Shown piece by piece: positions 35,479-48,400 of a stretch of 64,000 nucleotides of DNA (its first letter is position 1; every line of letters begins with the position of its first letter). This DNA is from Antedon bifida. Its lineage: Eukaryota; Echinodermata; Crinoidea; Comatulida; Antedonidae. The position numbers and the translations under genes were made by a program. The notes below the pieces were generated by a model. It made no database searches, was not told the origin of the DNA, and worked only from the letters and a program-made list of their open reading frames with translations. Where the stretch lies: assembly GCA_963402885.1 (NCBI GenBank), contig OY727099.1:6312001-6376000 (forward strand), in the 5' to 3' direction.

Positions 35479-37265
35479 ATTGTGCATAGGCCAAACTTGT
35501 GTTGAGAACCGTTAAAGTATGTCGCAGCACGCATGCACCTCGCAATTTCTAGTTACGGTATATTCCTAAATGGTTTTTCATTATTATAATGATGATACAT
35601 CATCTTATCCAATTTTCAATATTTGAAACATGAATTTCAGTGACCTGGACTAATATTCACTACTGAAACGCCTTGCTAAACAATCGCATCGCTGACCTCA
35701 AATCATCGAGCGGTTGACAACTTCGATCTGTATGCATGATTGCTGGAAGTAATACTAATGTGATTTCAGCATAACAAAGTTGCATAATCAGCAATCAAAA
35801 CATATATTATATAGAAAGGAGCAGTGGCTGCTAAGTTGTACAAGAAAGTAATGCTCACTTTGCTAAATTTACATGATTTGCATACAAAACATTACGTACG
35901 TATTGCGTAGTTTAGCCTTATAAATATCCACCAATCGTATATACGTACGGATGCAGTTATTATCAGATGTTAAGTTTATCTTAAATTAATCACAGCATTA
36001 ATTATTACTGTATTAACGGTACTTACCCGAATAAGTTAACAAATAGCCACGTACAATGTACTTTTAACAACAGTATATTATTTGTCTCACAATATTATAC
36101 ACGGGAACAATGATACGCCTCGAATGCGTCGTGTGATCGACTGTATAACAGCATGAGGTCAAGTTCGGATGTCAAAGCTGAGCCGTTTGTAGTCAGCCAA
36201 TGAGAACGCTAGGCTGTTCCCTTGGCGAATTATATGTGAAAAGACCTGGCATGCCTGGGAGAATATGTATATAATATGTGCCTTGATAAGAAGAATAAAA
36301 GTGAAACTTAAAACGGGGTCAAAGAGTTAAGATTGGGTTTGACCTGACTCCGCGTGACAATTGTCATCATCTTTAGTTGCCAATTCAACCAATCCTTGAT
36401 CCAACCAATCACAGCATCAACACATGCATATCGTATAGATATAATTTAATATGCAGTATCAATATTATTATCAAAGTCATTATTAGTTTGTATCATCACT
36501 ACCACCTTATGTTCGTCTCGGAATATGGTGCGTTATCAGCATTGCATGTCACTACATATGATCGTTTCACCTAACTATAATTCCAATGTTATCACTTACA
36601 ATTAGCCTTCATACATACAAACAATACAATACAAATCAGTACATTTGTTATACCATTTTTATTTCTTATAACTACTTACTATCTATATTTTATGGTAATA
36701 TTAATACAAATCAAAATGTAAAAAAGTATATTATAATAATAGTAATAATAGCGGTAACAATTAATAGCAACATTGATAATCGCGTTATAATATGCGGTTA
36801 AAAAGGTTACATTTTAGTACAGGCTCATTTTCCATTTTGTGCTTTGTATAAATGTCAAAGGAAATTGCAATACTGAGACGGGATGGAGATTCTCTGAAAA
36901 TAATTATGTTTTGAAAAGTTGAGGAGAGAAGCAAAGAGAGGAAGAAATGACGTAGCATAACTCCAAGTATGCAACGTTCAATTTTTACAATAGCTTTTGT
37001 GATTAAAATACAAGCATATAAAAGTTTATGCAGCATAAATAAAATAATTAGTTCAATTCACAACGTGACTTAACTTGTTAAAACAAAACTGTTCATACCC
37101 GTTAGTTTAATTCAATTTAATAGACTTTGTTTGTAACAACAGCCGATCCTTTATGATTCGTTGCTCGCTTCTCCAACGCATGTCCGATGTACGTACATAC
37201 AATTAAAACAAAGAAAATTAAATACTACACAATTAACTGTCTTTGTGTAGCAAAAAAGTATTGAC

Positions 37266-37633
37266 TTAAAGATGTATTGTCCCCCAAAGCATAAAAAATA
37301 GAGATTAATATAAAGCAGACTTTGAATAGGCCATTTTGCAGATTTAATAAAGTTCATTCACTTTAGTAGAAAAAACACCAGGGAAAAATAATGTTTTCAC
37401 GTATAAAATGACATAATAAATTGTTAAATTCAACCAAAAATCTATTGGCAGAAAGCCAATTTGACTATTTTTTGCTTTATATTACAGTTTTTTCAGGTAA
37501 ATACATTTTTTCAATCCAATTTTTGGTCAAATGTGGATAAGTTAATTATGTGACATTAAACTGGCATATTCAACAAAAAATGTAAAACAAAAAAATTAAA
37601 AATTATTTTTTTAGAGGGACAATACATCTTTAA
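37266..37633. mobile_element. 368-bp MITE with perfect 18-bp TIRs (family G)
   Basis: TTAAAGATGTATTGTCCC at the left end and GGGACAATACATCTTTAA at the right end are exact inverses. The interior contains TTCACTTTAGTAG, AACCAAAAATCTATTGGCAG and CAATTTGACTATTTTTTGC. Diverged relatives are at 43508, 50740 and 57660, and pieces near 12250 and 13100. Confidence 0.85.
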
Positions 37634-38092
37634 CTCTTGAGATTAAAGCATTTTATTTGAATTCATAAGTTATGCAAATAGAGAGGAAAACTATTAATGT
37701 TATGATTATAAGATTAGAATGTCATTTTCAACTCACTGACGATTTAATATTAAATCGCATCGGGTGATTTAAGAAATTCATGAGGTAGTCCTAATGTACA
37801 ACCATAAGCTTTAATACGGTACCGTTCCTATACCAAAGTGTCCAGTCCTGTGTTTTCTCTGTTACGGTGTGCGCGCGTATTTATCCAGGATGGACGTTCC
37901 CATTGTTGATGAGGGTAAGCGCGGTTTATCATGAATTTGTGGGCTATGACTTCTCAGCGCATTACCGTACATGCTCACTGATATGAAATGCAGAGTAAAC
38001 ACAAAACCACCAGCACAATTTTTTTTGCCGAAGTTGCTTTACCTTGTAAATTTAATTACCATTTGCCCATACCATAATCCATCATGGGTGAA

Positions 38093-41000
38093 TTATACTG
38101 ACTTTATGCCTCCGTAGTTATCTTGTTCAAACGATGCATTTGTAAAGCTGTGTTCGTTAATATCAGTCTGTCCATTGAAATCCTTAGTCTTGGGCTTGCA
38201 CTCTGGCTCTATCATTTTACTCTTTTTCCTAATAAACAAACAAATGGATAAAGAAAAAATATTAATTTCTATGCAGAGGACATCCCTAAAATGGGGCGGG
38301 GAGTGGTGGTGGAGAGGTTTTGGACACGGTGGTATATATACGTTGTAACACTGCGAACAGTTACTCCTATTCATGGGAATGTACGTGGAAACTTGGGTAT
38401 CAAAGGTGTCTCCCTGGGACCCAAAGCAAGGAGGACGTTGACACAACGCAAGCGACCTTATAGGGGTTCCCCCGAGGCTACATGCTTGAATGAACGATGA
38501 ATATGAAATCCCTATTATAGGCATATGATTAGTGTCGACAAATTTCGAAATACAGTAGGCCTAAAAAACATTTTTAAAAAAATACAATCGTCTATAAAAC
38601 ATTACCATTTACTGTACTGTGTTGACGTCCCACTGTCCCCGCATGCGCATGATACACCCGATTCTCGCCATGCGCACAATTAGAATATTAACTTGTCGTA
38701 AATCGAAAGTGCTCTAATATTGTTAGAATAACGACACTTAGAGTATACGTTCACACGTACAGTGTACGCCCTGGCTTACGCCGTACGTGTGTACAGGCAC
38801 TTACTTTCCGAATTGTTCGCCTTCTTCCATTGTTTCAGGCAAGTCTTTATTCAACGTTTCAGGAAGCAGAAGAGCTAAAAGTCCAGCACTTATGGACAAT
38901 AAACTAAATATTATAAGAGGTAGTGGTTCCCAAAGCTTTCCAGCTTCTAAAATGAACGGAGCAAGTATTCCACCAATACGGGCAGTCATGGAGGACAGAC
39001 CCATACCAACACTCCTGAAATAAATATAACATAATATTGTATAACATTGTTAATAATACGTAAAACAACGGTAACTGTAATTAAAATTGTATTTTGTAAT
39101 TATTGATTAGCGTATTGTTGCATATGCAGTAATGTTACTGTATAACTGTATAACCGTGAATGGGTACGGTAGTAAACTGGGCTTCTTTTCGAGGTATTTT
39201 TTCGGCTAATTCAATATTATTGCATATACAGTAATGTTACTGTATAAATGTAAAACAGTGAATGGGTAGTAAACTGGGCTTCTTTTCGAGGTTTTATGAC
39301 TAATTCAATATTGTTCGTTGCATATACAGTAATGTTACACCGTGAATGGGTGACTTTTCACAAGCTATTGTTTCGTTTTACGTATCGCCACCAGAGGGCA
39401 GTATAGCTTTGACACGAAAATGGAAATCGACAATTCGAATAATCCATAGGTTTCCGTTGCGCTTACGTGGTTAGGTCCTGTGTCAACCAATTATCTTACC
39501 TGACTGGCGTTGGGTATAACTCAGCGGCAAATATATAGATTATAGCAAACGAAGCGGCAATACCGAATTTACCAATTAATGAGACAGTTGTACGCCACAC
39601 ACCTTCCGCTGTTATATAAAAAGAGAAGACATGTTAAATCTACTCTGTTCAAAAATAGGATGATATATATCAGGATATATCCGATAACTTAATATGGCTA
39701 CAAAGTTGGAGACAAAAGATGATTCTGGCGCACCATATGATTCAGCAGCTGATTCCAACAAAAACAAAAAAACAGCAAAAAAAAAAAAAAAAAAAAAATT
39801 AGCAAAAAAAAAAAACCAGATTTACTTACGAATCCAAATTGTCCCGAAACATGCAATTCCACCTAATACCATGTAAAAGCAGATGACGGGCCTACGTCCC
39901 CATCGGTCTATTGCAAACAGACATGACAAATAGGCAGGGATTTCCACTGCTCCCGATAAGAAGAATGCTAGGTAGTCTCTACCTCCAAGTTCTGCAGCAC
40001 TTAAGGACAGACCATAGTACACTAAACTGTTTACCATCCTGTGGAAAAAACGAAATACATAAAATATACAAAATTGTAGTAGGCCTATACATAAATTGTA
40101 ACTTTTTAATATTCATCCTAATTATCTAGATAGTTAATTATTGGTATATAAAGTCTGAAAAGTAAGAAAAAAGTAATGATATGATTTTCAGTCACTTGCA
40201 ATTGTTAACCAAGTTAAAATGTATTTATTCATGTATCTCTCACCAGTTATATAGAAGATTGATTGTTTTTATCCGCATGTTTGGTGTTTTAAATAAGTCG
40301 ATCATAGTGTATACCTCGGTGGATTCCTTTAAAAAAACATAGCATTAATGTTATCCCGTATAGTGTTAAAGATATTTAGAAAATTTTCTCTCCTTAATAA
40401 GGATATCCCCAAAGGAGAGAACCTATACTTACTGTATTATATTAAAATATATTCAGGGGGTCCGTAAGGTTCGAAAGAAACTCCATTTTCCCTAATATGC
40501 CCTTTTCGAACTAGAGACCAGCAGCAAAAGTGCTAGTAAATTCTGTAGGCCTAACTTATGACAATGTTATGGCCATTTCTACCTATAGGTAGCAGGTATT
40601 ATTTCCATCTACTTGGTAGACCTAAATCTATCTTTCCTTTAGTTGTTTACGCTTGAACTTGCCCCATTTTGTGTTGTTTCATTTGATTTACCGTAGTATT
40701 TCTTAATTAATTGATGTTATATGGAAAAAGACCCCCAATATAACATAGCTAGGCTTGTGGTACCGTAGATCTATTTTACTATTGCCACTTATAAAAATAT
40801 GGCCTACATCTTCTTTTTTCTCATTTCGTTCCTCTTCAAAAAGGTCGTCTGGTAAGTTGTCGACTTTATTTCTTAATGCACATGCGCGAATAATTTCTTC
40901 AGCCTCTTCCAGTCTATTTTTAGATATAAGCCATCGGACAGATTCTGGAATAAAACTACACAATAAGAAAAAATGTTAAACAGTAACCGTAAAAAAGCGG

Positions 41001-44000
41001 TAACATAGAAAGAAAACGAAAAGGAAAGATGAACAGGAATTGAAAGGGAAAAACGAATCTGTAAAGTTTGCAAATGAATATCACTTTGTTTTAAAATGTC
41101 CATAGGCCTACTACAAATAAAGTAGACAGTCATTTTTAAAACCTTATTACTTCAATCAACCAACAAATAAAACGTTTATTTTACTAATTAACAACAAAAA
41201 GAAAAAAGTAATCAATAACCTGGTAATATTTTCCTATAAAAAGAGATCTAATTAGTTTGTTGTTACTACTAGTACTCACATTTAAATGTATGTATTATTG
41301 TACTTATGACAGTGGCCTATACATTGAATAAATCAATGAATGAATACATAATTAATAAACAGACTAATAAACTAACTTTCGACTTTAACGGTAAGTTTAT
41401 TCAAGCACCCGATTACAAATGTCGATTGTGTAATGCCATGGTGGCAAATTGATTACTTACGGTATCATAAAGAAGTAGAGTAGCATTGGCAGAGTCATAG
41501 CAAGCTGAAGGTATTTCCAATCCCTGATCAGATACGCCAATAGTGCTAAAATCATATATCCACCAGCAAAGTAAAACTCTATAACGATACCTGCAAACGT
41601 CCTTTTACTAGGACCAACTAGTTCTGTACCTAAAAAAACAAAATTATTCTATTGTTTTAGCATATTTTGTTAACTATACCCAGCAGAAGTTTCACTGCTA
41701 TACCAGGGTCGAATATGAAACTTAACATAAACAACATGATTGTATTGATATACCGTGCATTTCCTTCTCTTACATTTTGTGTCAATTTATAGAGGCACAA
41801 TTTATTTATTTATATATATTCTTTTTTTTTCTTTTTCTCCTTCCACTCGGGAAGAAAAAAAGGGAAAAATGTTGAGTCCTTTTCTTGTTTGATCGTTATT
41901 TATTTGGTATTGTAAGACTTACAACTTATTATGTTTTTATTTGTTTCTATATTAATTGCTATATATATTTGCTCATAAGCCAAAAATAAGTTTAAGCATG
42001 GACCTTAAGGTTATATATGCATTAGGAAAACATGGTTTAAGCATGAGGTAGGTAGTAAGCCAGTATAAGCTTATAAAATTGACTGGTCCAGTTGTAAACA
42101 AGAGTGTGATTAAATACATAAATACAAAAAAAAATAATTAAAGAAATAATACTAACCTATAATAAATGCTATCAGGAATACTCCCATGTTGGAAAACCCA
42201 ACAAAAGCCCGTAAGATGGTAAACCACCAATAACCAGGAGAAAATATAGTGGCGATCCCAAAACAAAATGCCAAAGTAACACAAATAAACAGGGTTATCT
42301 TTCGTCCAATACTGTAACAAATTAGTTCAAATTATAGGTGGTTGAAATTGTAGAAAAGCTTAATGGCAAAGATACTATTTATATTTTATATTGCAACAAT
42401 TTAACAACAATAATGGGTATTGTCTCATGATTCGTTATCAAATACAGTCTCATTGTGTTATGTTTAAAAGTCGTAATTCGCGCAATGCAAATGATTATCT
42501 TTTACCTAAATGTACAAACAATTTGATCAAGAACTCTATTAAATACCAAGGAGCTAAATTATAGAATTTAATCCATGTATATATTAAAACTTCATCAACA
42601 ACTTCTAAACTTAAATTAGTATATAAGAACTATTTACTTTCAAGATATGATGAACGTTAAATATATATTTTACAACGACAGTTAAGATAGTGGTTTAAAT
42701 AGAAATTGTAGCTTAATTGTTTTCTTTTATTTATAATTAGTTTATGTACTTTATTTCTTTTTCGTATTTAATATCTTGACTTAAAGTATTTCGGACTTAT
42801 GAACCTCCCCCCACATGATTAGGCTATCTCATTGTATTTATTATCCTGTATGTTATTATTATGAAATAAATTAAATTGAAATTAAAATTGAAGGTTATAT
42901 GAATTAGGAAAACATGGTTCAAGCATAGGGTATAAGCTAGTAAAATGTCACATTAAAGCCGTTTCCATAAAATCGCTACACAACAACAGAGCGTAGCGAT
43001 TCTATGGAAACGCTAGAATTTATCGGGGATCTAGCACGCGAGCGCTAAATATTCTTTGGTACGCGTATACGATTCATCGCCGACAAAATCGGCAAAGTTA
43101 AACATGGTTGAACTTTGCCGATTTGACTGAGCCTTCGGGGAGCCTTCCCGATTGCGTCGGCGACATCTGCGCGTAGCGATTTTAATGGAAACGCTGTAGC
43201 GACGGTGTAGCGATTTTAAGTGGCTGAACTCATGTGATACAGTATCTATTCAGCAGCAGGATTATTATTCTGTGATTAACTTGATTACAACGACCAATCA
43301 AAATCGGTCTCATGTTGGGGTCACGCATTGACCGTGGATGAAAAGTTTCCATGGTTAATGGATTTGCAACAATTACATAACAACTTACATATCAGCTAGA
43401 GCTCCAAAGAATAAAGAACCCACTAAGACACCTACAAAATAGATAGATTGTGCGAGTGAAGCTTTCTTGCCGTCTTCTTCACAAACCAAGTCAAACTATA
43501 AAGAAAATGTTAAAGATATATTGTCCCCCTGAAAAAAATATTTTTTTTATTGTTTTTGTTTAATATAAATTTGATTATCACATTATAGTTATTCACTTTG
43601 ACCAAAAATTGAATCGAAAAAAAAAAATATTTAACTGAAAAATCTGTAATTTTAAGCTGGAAGGCTGGAAGTCAATCGGTTTTTGGTTGACTTTTGTTTA
43701 TTTTGTCTTTTTATAAATGAAAACACTATTTTTTTTCCTACGGACGTGATTAACTTTATTCAAACTGCGAAATGGCCTATTCCAATTAATCATCATTTTG
43801 TCAATTATTATTAATATAAATTTCTGTTATGGTGGGATCATATATATATATATTATATTTTTAATATTATTATTATGTGCAACTTACTTCCTGAACAATG
43901 GTATTCTTGTACTGACTTCTGTCATATTCCCATCCATCTACACATTTTCCTAAATCTGGATCTGACAACTTGCAACGCTCAGTATCTTCATCAAATTCAG

Positions 44001-44298
44001 AATATGTGACGTCACAACGTCTGCAGTTATTTTCTCGTAATTGGGTGTCTTCGTTATCGTCAGGAATTGTTGCATTGTACTTTAACTCATTACAGGTGGC
44101 CTCGTCTAGACCCCACGAAGAACAGTCTTGACGTTCGAGTTGCGGGGTCTTGCACCAATGGTCAGTATTAGCTGCTAAAAACACCTGTCCAACTTGGTTG
44201 AACGCACATGTAATTGCCATGAAACAGACAAGAAAATAAACTCGTTTCTGATATGGCCCAAAGGCTCCAAGATAGGTGAGTATTTCATCAAATTTCAT
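38093..44298 (-). CDS. SLC22-like organic ion transporter B, complete, 10 exons
   Basis: 578-residue SLC22 carrier. Exons in coding order: 43888-44298, 43389-43495, 42157-42311, 41461-41629, 40808-40955, 40244-40326, 39830-40038, 39500-39608, 38805-39014, 38093-38228; total 1737 nt, all GT-AG. Start ATG at 44296-44298 (MKFDEILTYLG). The ectodomain after TM1 (about residues 43-137) is strongly acidic and Cys-rich, with NATIP as a possible N-glycosylation site. Motifs: [52 protein letters not shown]476 in SSMTARIGG and [15 protein letters not shown]. The R476 position argues for an anion or zwitterion (carnitine-type) substrate rather than a simple cation; this is inference. The long cytosolic tail has charged KPKTKDFNGQTD and ends GGIKSV. 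Exon 2 is 3 nt longer than in its paralogues. Confidence 0.87.
39110..39365. repeat. Three-unit tandem repeat of about 104 bp in intron 8 of gene B
   Basis: TTGCATATACAGTAATGTTACTG, GTGAATGGGTA and AAACTGGGCTTCTTTTCGAG repeat from 39116 and 39219, with a shortened unit at 39318. Confidence 0.85.
42955..43225. mobile_element. Palindromic MITE with CGTTTCCATAAAATCGCTAC ends
   Basis: GTTTCCATAAAATCGCTACAC at the left is inverted as GTGTAGCGATTTTAAG at the right. Extra inverted arms TAGCGATTCTATGGAAACGC and GCGTAGCGATTTTAATGGAA lie inside, and a central 13-bp stem AATCGGCAAAGTT/AACTTTGCCGATT is at 43087-43123. GC-rich against its surroundings. It lies in intron 2 of gene B. Confidence 0.75.
43508..43800. 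mobile_element. Family G relative, in intron 1 of gene B
   Basis: GTTAAAGATATATTGTCCCCC start, then TTCACTTTGACCAAAAATTG, AACTGAAAAATCTGTAATTT and GTCAATCGGTTTTTGG follow in the order seen at 50740 and 57660. The right TIR is not recognisable. Confidence 0.6.
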
Positions 44299-45463
44299 AT
44301 CTGCCTCTTTAATTCTTTTATATAGACAAACAAATTCGTTTCAACATCTCTCAAATAAATGAATTGACCGGCTTCCTTCTATTAGTATAACCAACTGTAA
44401 ATTATAATTTTAAAAGACTGTCTATGTCACTCGCTGATTATAAATAGAACTTTGTCCCTAGTCCGATTATTTTTACAAATCAAGCGTATATAGATAATTA
44501 TTATCAGAATCGCCCAATTCGCAAACAGAAATTTACATAATGTAAACATCATATGATTTAACTTGTGATTATGTTACTATTGGATATATTAAATAATAAT
44601 AACCAGAAAAATGCGTGGTTCATCTATCGACAATTATTGAGGAGTTATATGGCTTGTTTCACGTCCCCTTGCAAAGCCAGCAAAATGTAAAAATAATCGC
44701 AAATGTCAAAACATGTTACCGCAAATGTAAAAAATAACGGCAAATTTTATAGCATATCCACTGCAAATATATATAAGAATAATCACAAATGTCCTTCATA
44801 AAAAAAATATTGAAAGTGGAAACTGAACGCGATCGTCATTCTTCCGATCCGAGGTGTGAAAATGACTGATCTGGTACCTCACAATAGCTAACAGCAAAAT
44901 ATACTGAAGCTTATTAATATCCAAACAAAAAAATTAATAAATCAAAAAGTTGAACCAATATTTAACCATTCATTTTTATTTGACCTAACATTTATTAACA
45001 TGGAGTTCTCGGTGGTTATGCAAAAGCACTGTTTTGTCGTTACAACAAAGAATTTTTAATTATTTTTAAAATTTACTGCTAACATTAGGTAATCTTGACT
45101 GTAAGGTATTTATTTAATCTGAACTACCAGCCTATAAACGGAAATGGCTATTTAGCGTAATTTCATTATCTACAACATACCCTATGCTGTAGAATAAGCA
45201 TGCGATGGTCAAAACATGGCGACCGTCGTGTGCGTTTAAAAAACCTATATTATTTACACTTAAATTACTTTAATGATCGCGTTTTTGCATAATAGACAAT
45301 TTGACAAAATTAAAACCAATTGTTTTTGTCTTCCTTACATTATTATTTAGATTTTAATATGTATAAAAGCATATTATTAGCAAGAATATATTATAGTCCG
45401 TGACACCAGTGTTGTATTTAAATTTGAATATGTAACAGCATAATATCATTAGCAATACTTGTT
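44299..45463. other. Intergenic region between SLC22-like genes B and C (1.2 kb)
   Basis: AT-rich, with no ORF or repeat that I can name, except a loose repetition of ATCGCAAATGTAAAA near 44690-44800. It should contain the B promoter and the C 3' flank. A TATA-like TATATAAAAG (minus strand, 44315-44324) lies too close to the B start codon to be the main promoter unless the start site lies inside the coding region. Confidence 0.5.
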
Positions 45464-48400
45464 CTACTCCGTGACCTCATAAGCGTGGTTGAAGAAACTA
45501 GCCCCCGAAGTAGATTGTCCCTCGTTTTTGTCTGAATCTTCATGTTGATAACCAGATACCACGTCGGTGCTATTATAACTGTCTATGTTGGTTTGTACAC
45601 TAAAGTCAGCCTTCTCTACGCAAGTTTTCTGAGGCTTTGGGCGTTGTTTCCTACAACGAAATGGTAAAATTAGCATAAAGGTTCACCTGTATTGGCATTC
45701 CTCCAATTATCGGTTGATGCACTTTCAACCATCGTCGAAGTATGTGATTTTTGTTGTTGAGATCAGCAGTTAAAAACAGAAATAAGATTATAGACATTAT
45801 TTCTTCGACGTTTTCTTTTGTGCGTGTTTAAATATGGAAATAATCGTTATGACAATTGGTGTTAACCTCTTCTTTGAATGTGAATTAATCATATTTCCAC
45901 ATCGTCAATATTACAAAACAATCAAGTTTTTTATGTTACATACCGTAGTCTACAGTATAATATACAACAATTATTTCTGTTCTCAAATGCAGAAATGAGA
46001 ATTTTGGTACAATTACTTTAGTTATGAAAACCATCTTTCTAGTAAAATTAAATAAATTCATCTTCTTCCAAAAACTTTATTTTGAATGCACATATTCTTT
46101 TAATGTAAAGAAAAAATGAAACGTTAAAAGAACATGTGCATTCAAAACATCTTCCTAATATTATGATAATGTAATTTATCACCAAACAAAGATAATAAGA
46201 CAGAAAACATACTTTCCAAAGTTTTCTCCATCTTCTATTGTTTCTGGCAGTTCTTTATTGAGTGTTTCAGGAAGCAATAGTGCTAGTAATCCAGCAGATA
46301 TTGACATTACGCTGAAAATTATCAGTGGTAAAGGAGGCCATACTTTTCCAATCTCTAGAATTATTGGTGCGATTATACCACCAATACGAGCCGACATTGA
46401 TGATGTTCCCATACCAGCGCTCCTGCAATATGTATAACTTATTTATTGGGCATAAGGAAATTACTTGAAACAAGGCAATCTAATAACACGTTTGATTGTA
46501 TGTCATATTATAAAAAAATCAAAAAAATCGATGTTTTAAATTGTATTTGTTATTGTTGATGCAGATGTTAATACAAACGTTCCGAGAATGTAATGCATTC
46601 CATAATGGTCTATTTTTGTAAACTTGTGCAACTTTGGCAACGATATCATGATGTCTGTATCGTGCAAATGTTTTTAAACTGTGTCTTTATTTTAATCAAT
46701 GGATACTTCCAAAGTGACGACAACACTGATTTTATATTACAATAGGCCTATGTCACATACCTTATAGGTGTTGGGTACAATTCGGCAGAATACACATAAA
46801 TGGTACCAAACGAAGCAGAAATACCAAACTTTCCAATGAGCGACACCGTAGTTCTACCCCATCCGCTAGCTGAGAAATGGATAACAAATAAAGCAAACAT
46901 TAATTTCACGTAATAATGTTTCAACTTAATGTTTTCCTTTCTAATGGTCAGTACAAGTAGCCAGTTAACAATTTATCATAGGAAACAAGAATGATTCAAA
47001 TTGATGAAAACGCTCATAAGACGAAAGAAACGGTAATTGTATTCAAAATGTATCTGCGCATGCGTATAAGCCCAGTAAACATACAATAGTTGCATGTGTT
47101 ATCGGAACTATATTTGCCAATTAAAACTTTGTCCACCGTCCCTGAAAAGAAAGCTAGAATGGTATAGCATTAACTAATTAAAAGCTGATGGCTTTTTCTT
47201 TTAAAAATTTAATTTTAGCGTGTAATACTTACGAACCCATATTGTTGTAAAACACGCAACACCGCCCAATAACATAAAAACACAGAGGCAACGTCTTCGA
47301 CCAAAGCTGTCTATTGCAAACATTGCCACCAAGTAGGCTGGTATTTCAACACAACCAGACAATATAAAAGCAAGATAGTCTCTCCCTCCCAGACTTGCTG
47401 TACTCAAAGAAAGACCATAATATACAAGACTATTCACTAACCTGAAAGACAACCGTTAACTGGTGAATTTCTTCATGCTTTAATTTTTGTATGCATTTTA
47501 AATTGTATTTATTTTTTAACTACTGTACATCATAATAGTGTATGTATGTCTAGCCAATTCTATGTCGTCTACATCCCTTGAAATCATTGAGTGCGATATA
47601 ACTTCTTCTCTATCTCTGAGTCTACAAATTAATGAGTGAAATTATTTTACCAAACTTGTCAAATAAATTAAACATACCAATTGTACAGTATGTTTATTGT
47701 TTTCATTCTCATGTTAGGAGTCCGAAATAGGTCGGCTACAGTAGCTGTGGTTTCATTTTCTGTCTCTACCTAATAAGTTAAAAGAATATTATAATCAAAA
47801 CTTATAAAGCGATTTTATTTTGTTCGTCGTAGCAGTGTTTTGTGTGGTCTGTTACGATTTACAACAAGGTAAACATTGTGTGTGTTCGTCAAGTTGTCTT
47901 TACTGTTTAGTTTAATCGTTCTCAGTGTTGTCTTGGCTTGGTTTGCAATGGGATTTCTTTCTAAATAAAATATAGAGATTACCTTTGCTCTTTCTTCTTC
48001 AAACATGTTTTTGGGAACAGTTTCCGCCTTGTTTATCCTCGCACATTCTTTGACTACCTTCTCTGCATCGTCGAATCTCCTCTTTGACATCAACCATCGT
48101 ACAGACTCTGGGATAATTCTTAAATGGAAAGAAGCACAAATGATCTTTGAAAATAATGTCTTTGAACTATATGATTATATGACTAAATTCTTCCATACAG
48201 TTTATTTTCACATTATATTGAGACGCTGTGTCCATGTCTAGGCCGTCGACGTGCATGCTCGTCTACCTAGATCATGAGATGTGACTTTGGCAGCTTTAAA
48301 TAAAATCTAAACATGTATTATATCCCTAATCAATGTTAAAATAGTAGCTATTTTTAGCTTTAAATACTACTTACGGTATCATGAAAAAGTAGAAGAAATT

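Larger units (their letters stand above)
31987..38092. other. Intergenic region between SLC22-like genes A and B (6.1 kb)
   Basis: Holds a family B MITE (32080), two abutting family A fragments (32935-33185), a 1.33-kb TIR element (33282-34613), a family C MITE (35263) and a 368-bp TIR element (37266). The stretches 32250-32930, 34620-35260, 35480-37260 and 37640-38090 show no gene or repeat I can support. The A-gene promoter should lie just above 31986; no core element is evident. Confidence 0.6.

Noticed and set aside
38291..38500. Plus-strand ORF of 69 codons in gene B intron 9
   Set aside because: Short, no motifs, and lies in an intron with no promoter or splice context.
39116..39365. 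CRISPR-like direct repeats
   Set aside because: Units are about 104 bp and contiguous, without distinct spacers, in a eukaryotic intron.
44315..44324. TATATAAAAG on the minus strand as gene B TATA box
   Set aside because: It lies only 17-26 bp upstream of the start codon, so transcription would begin inside the coding region.
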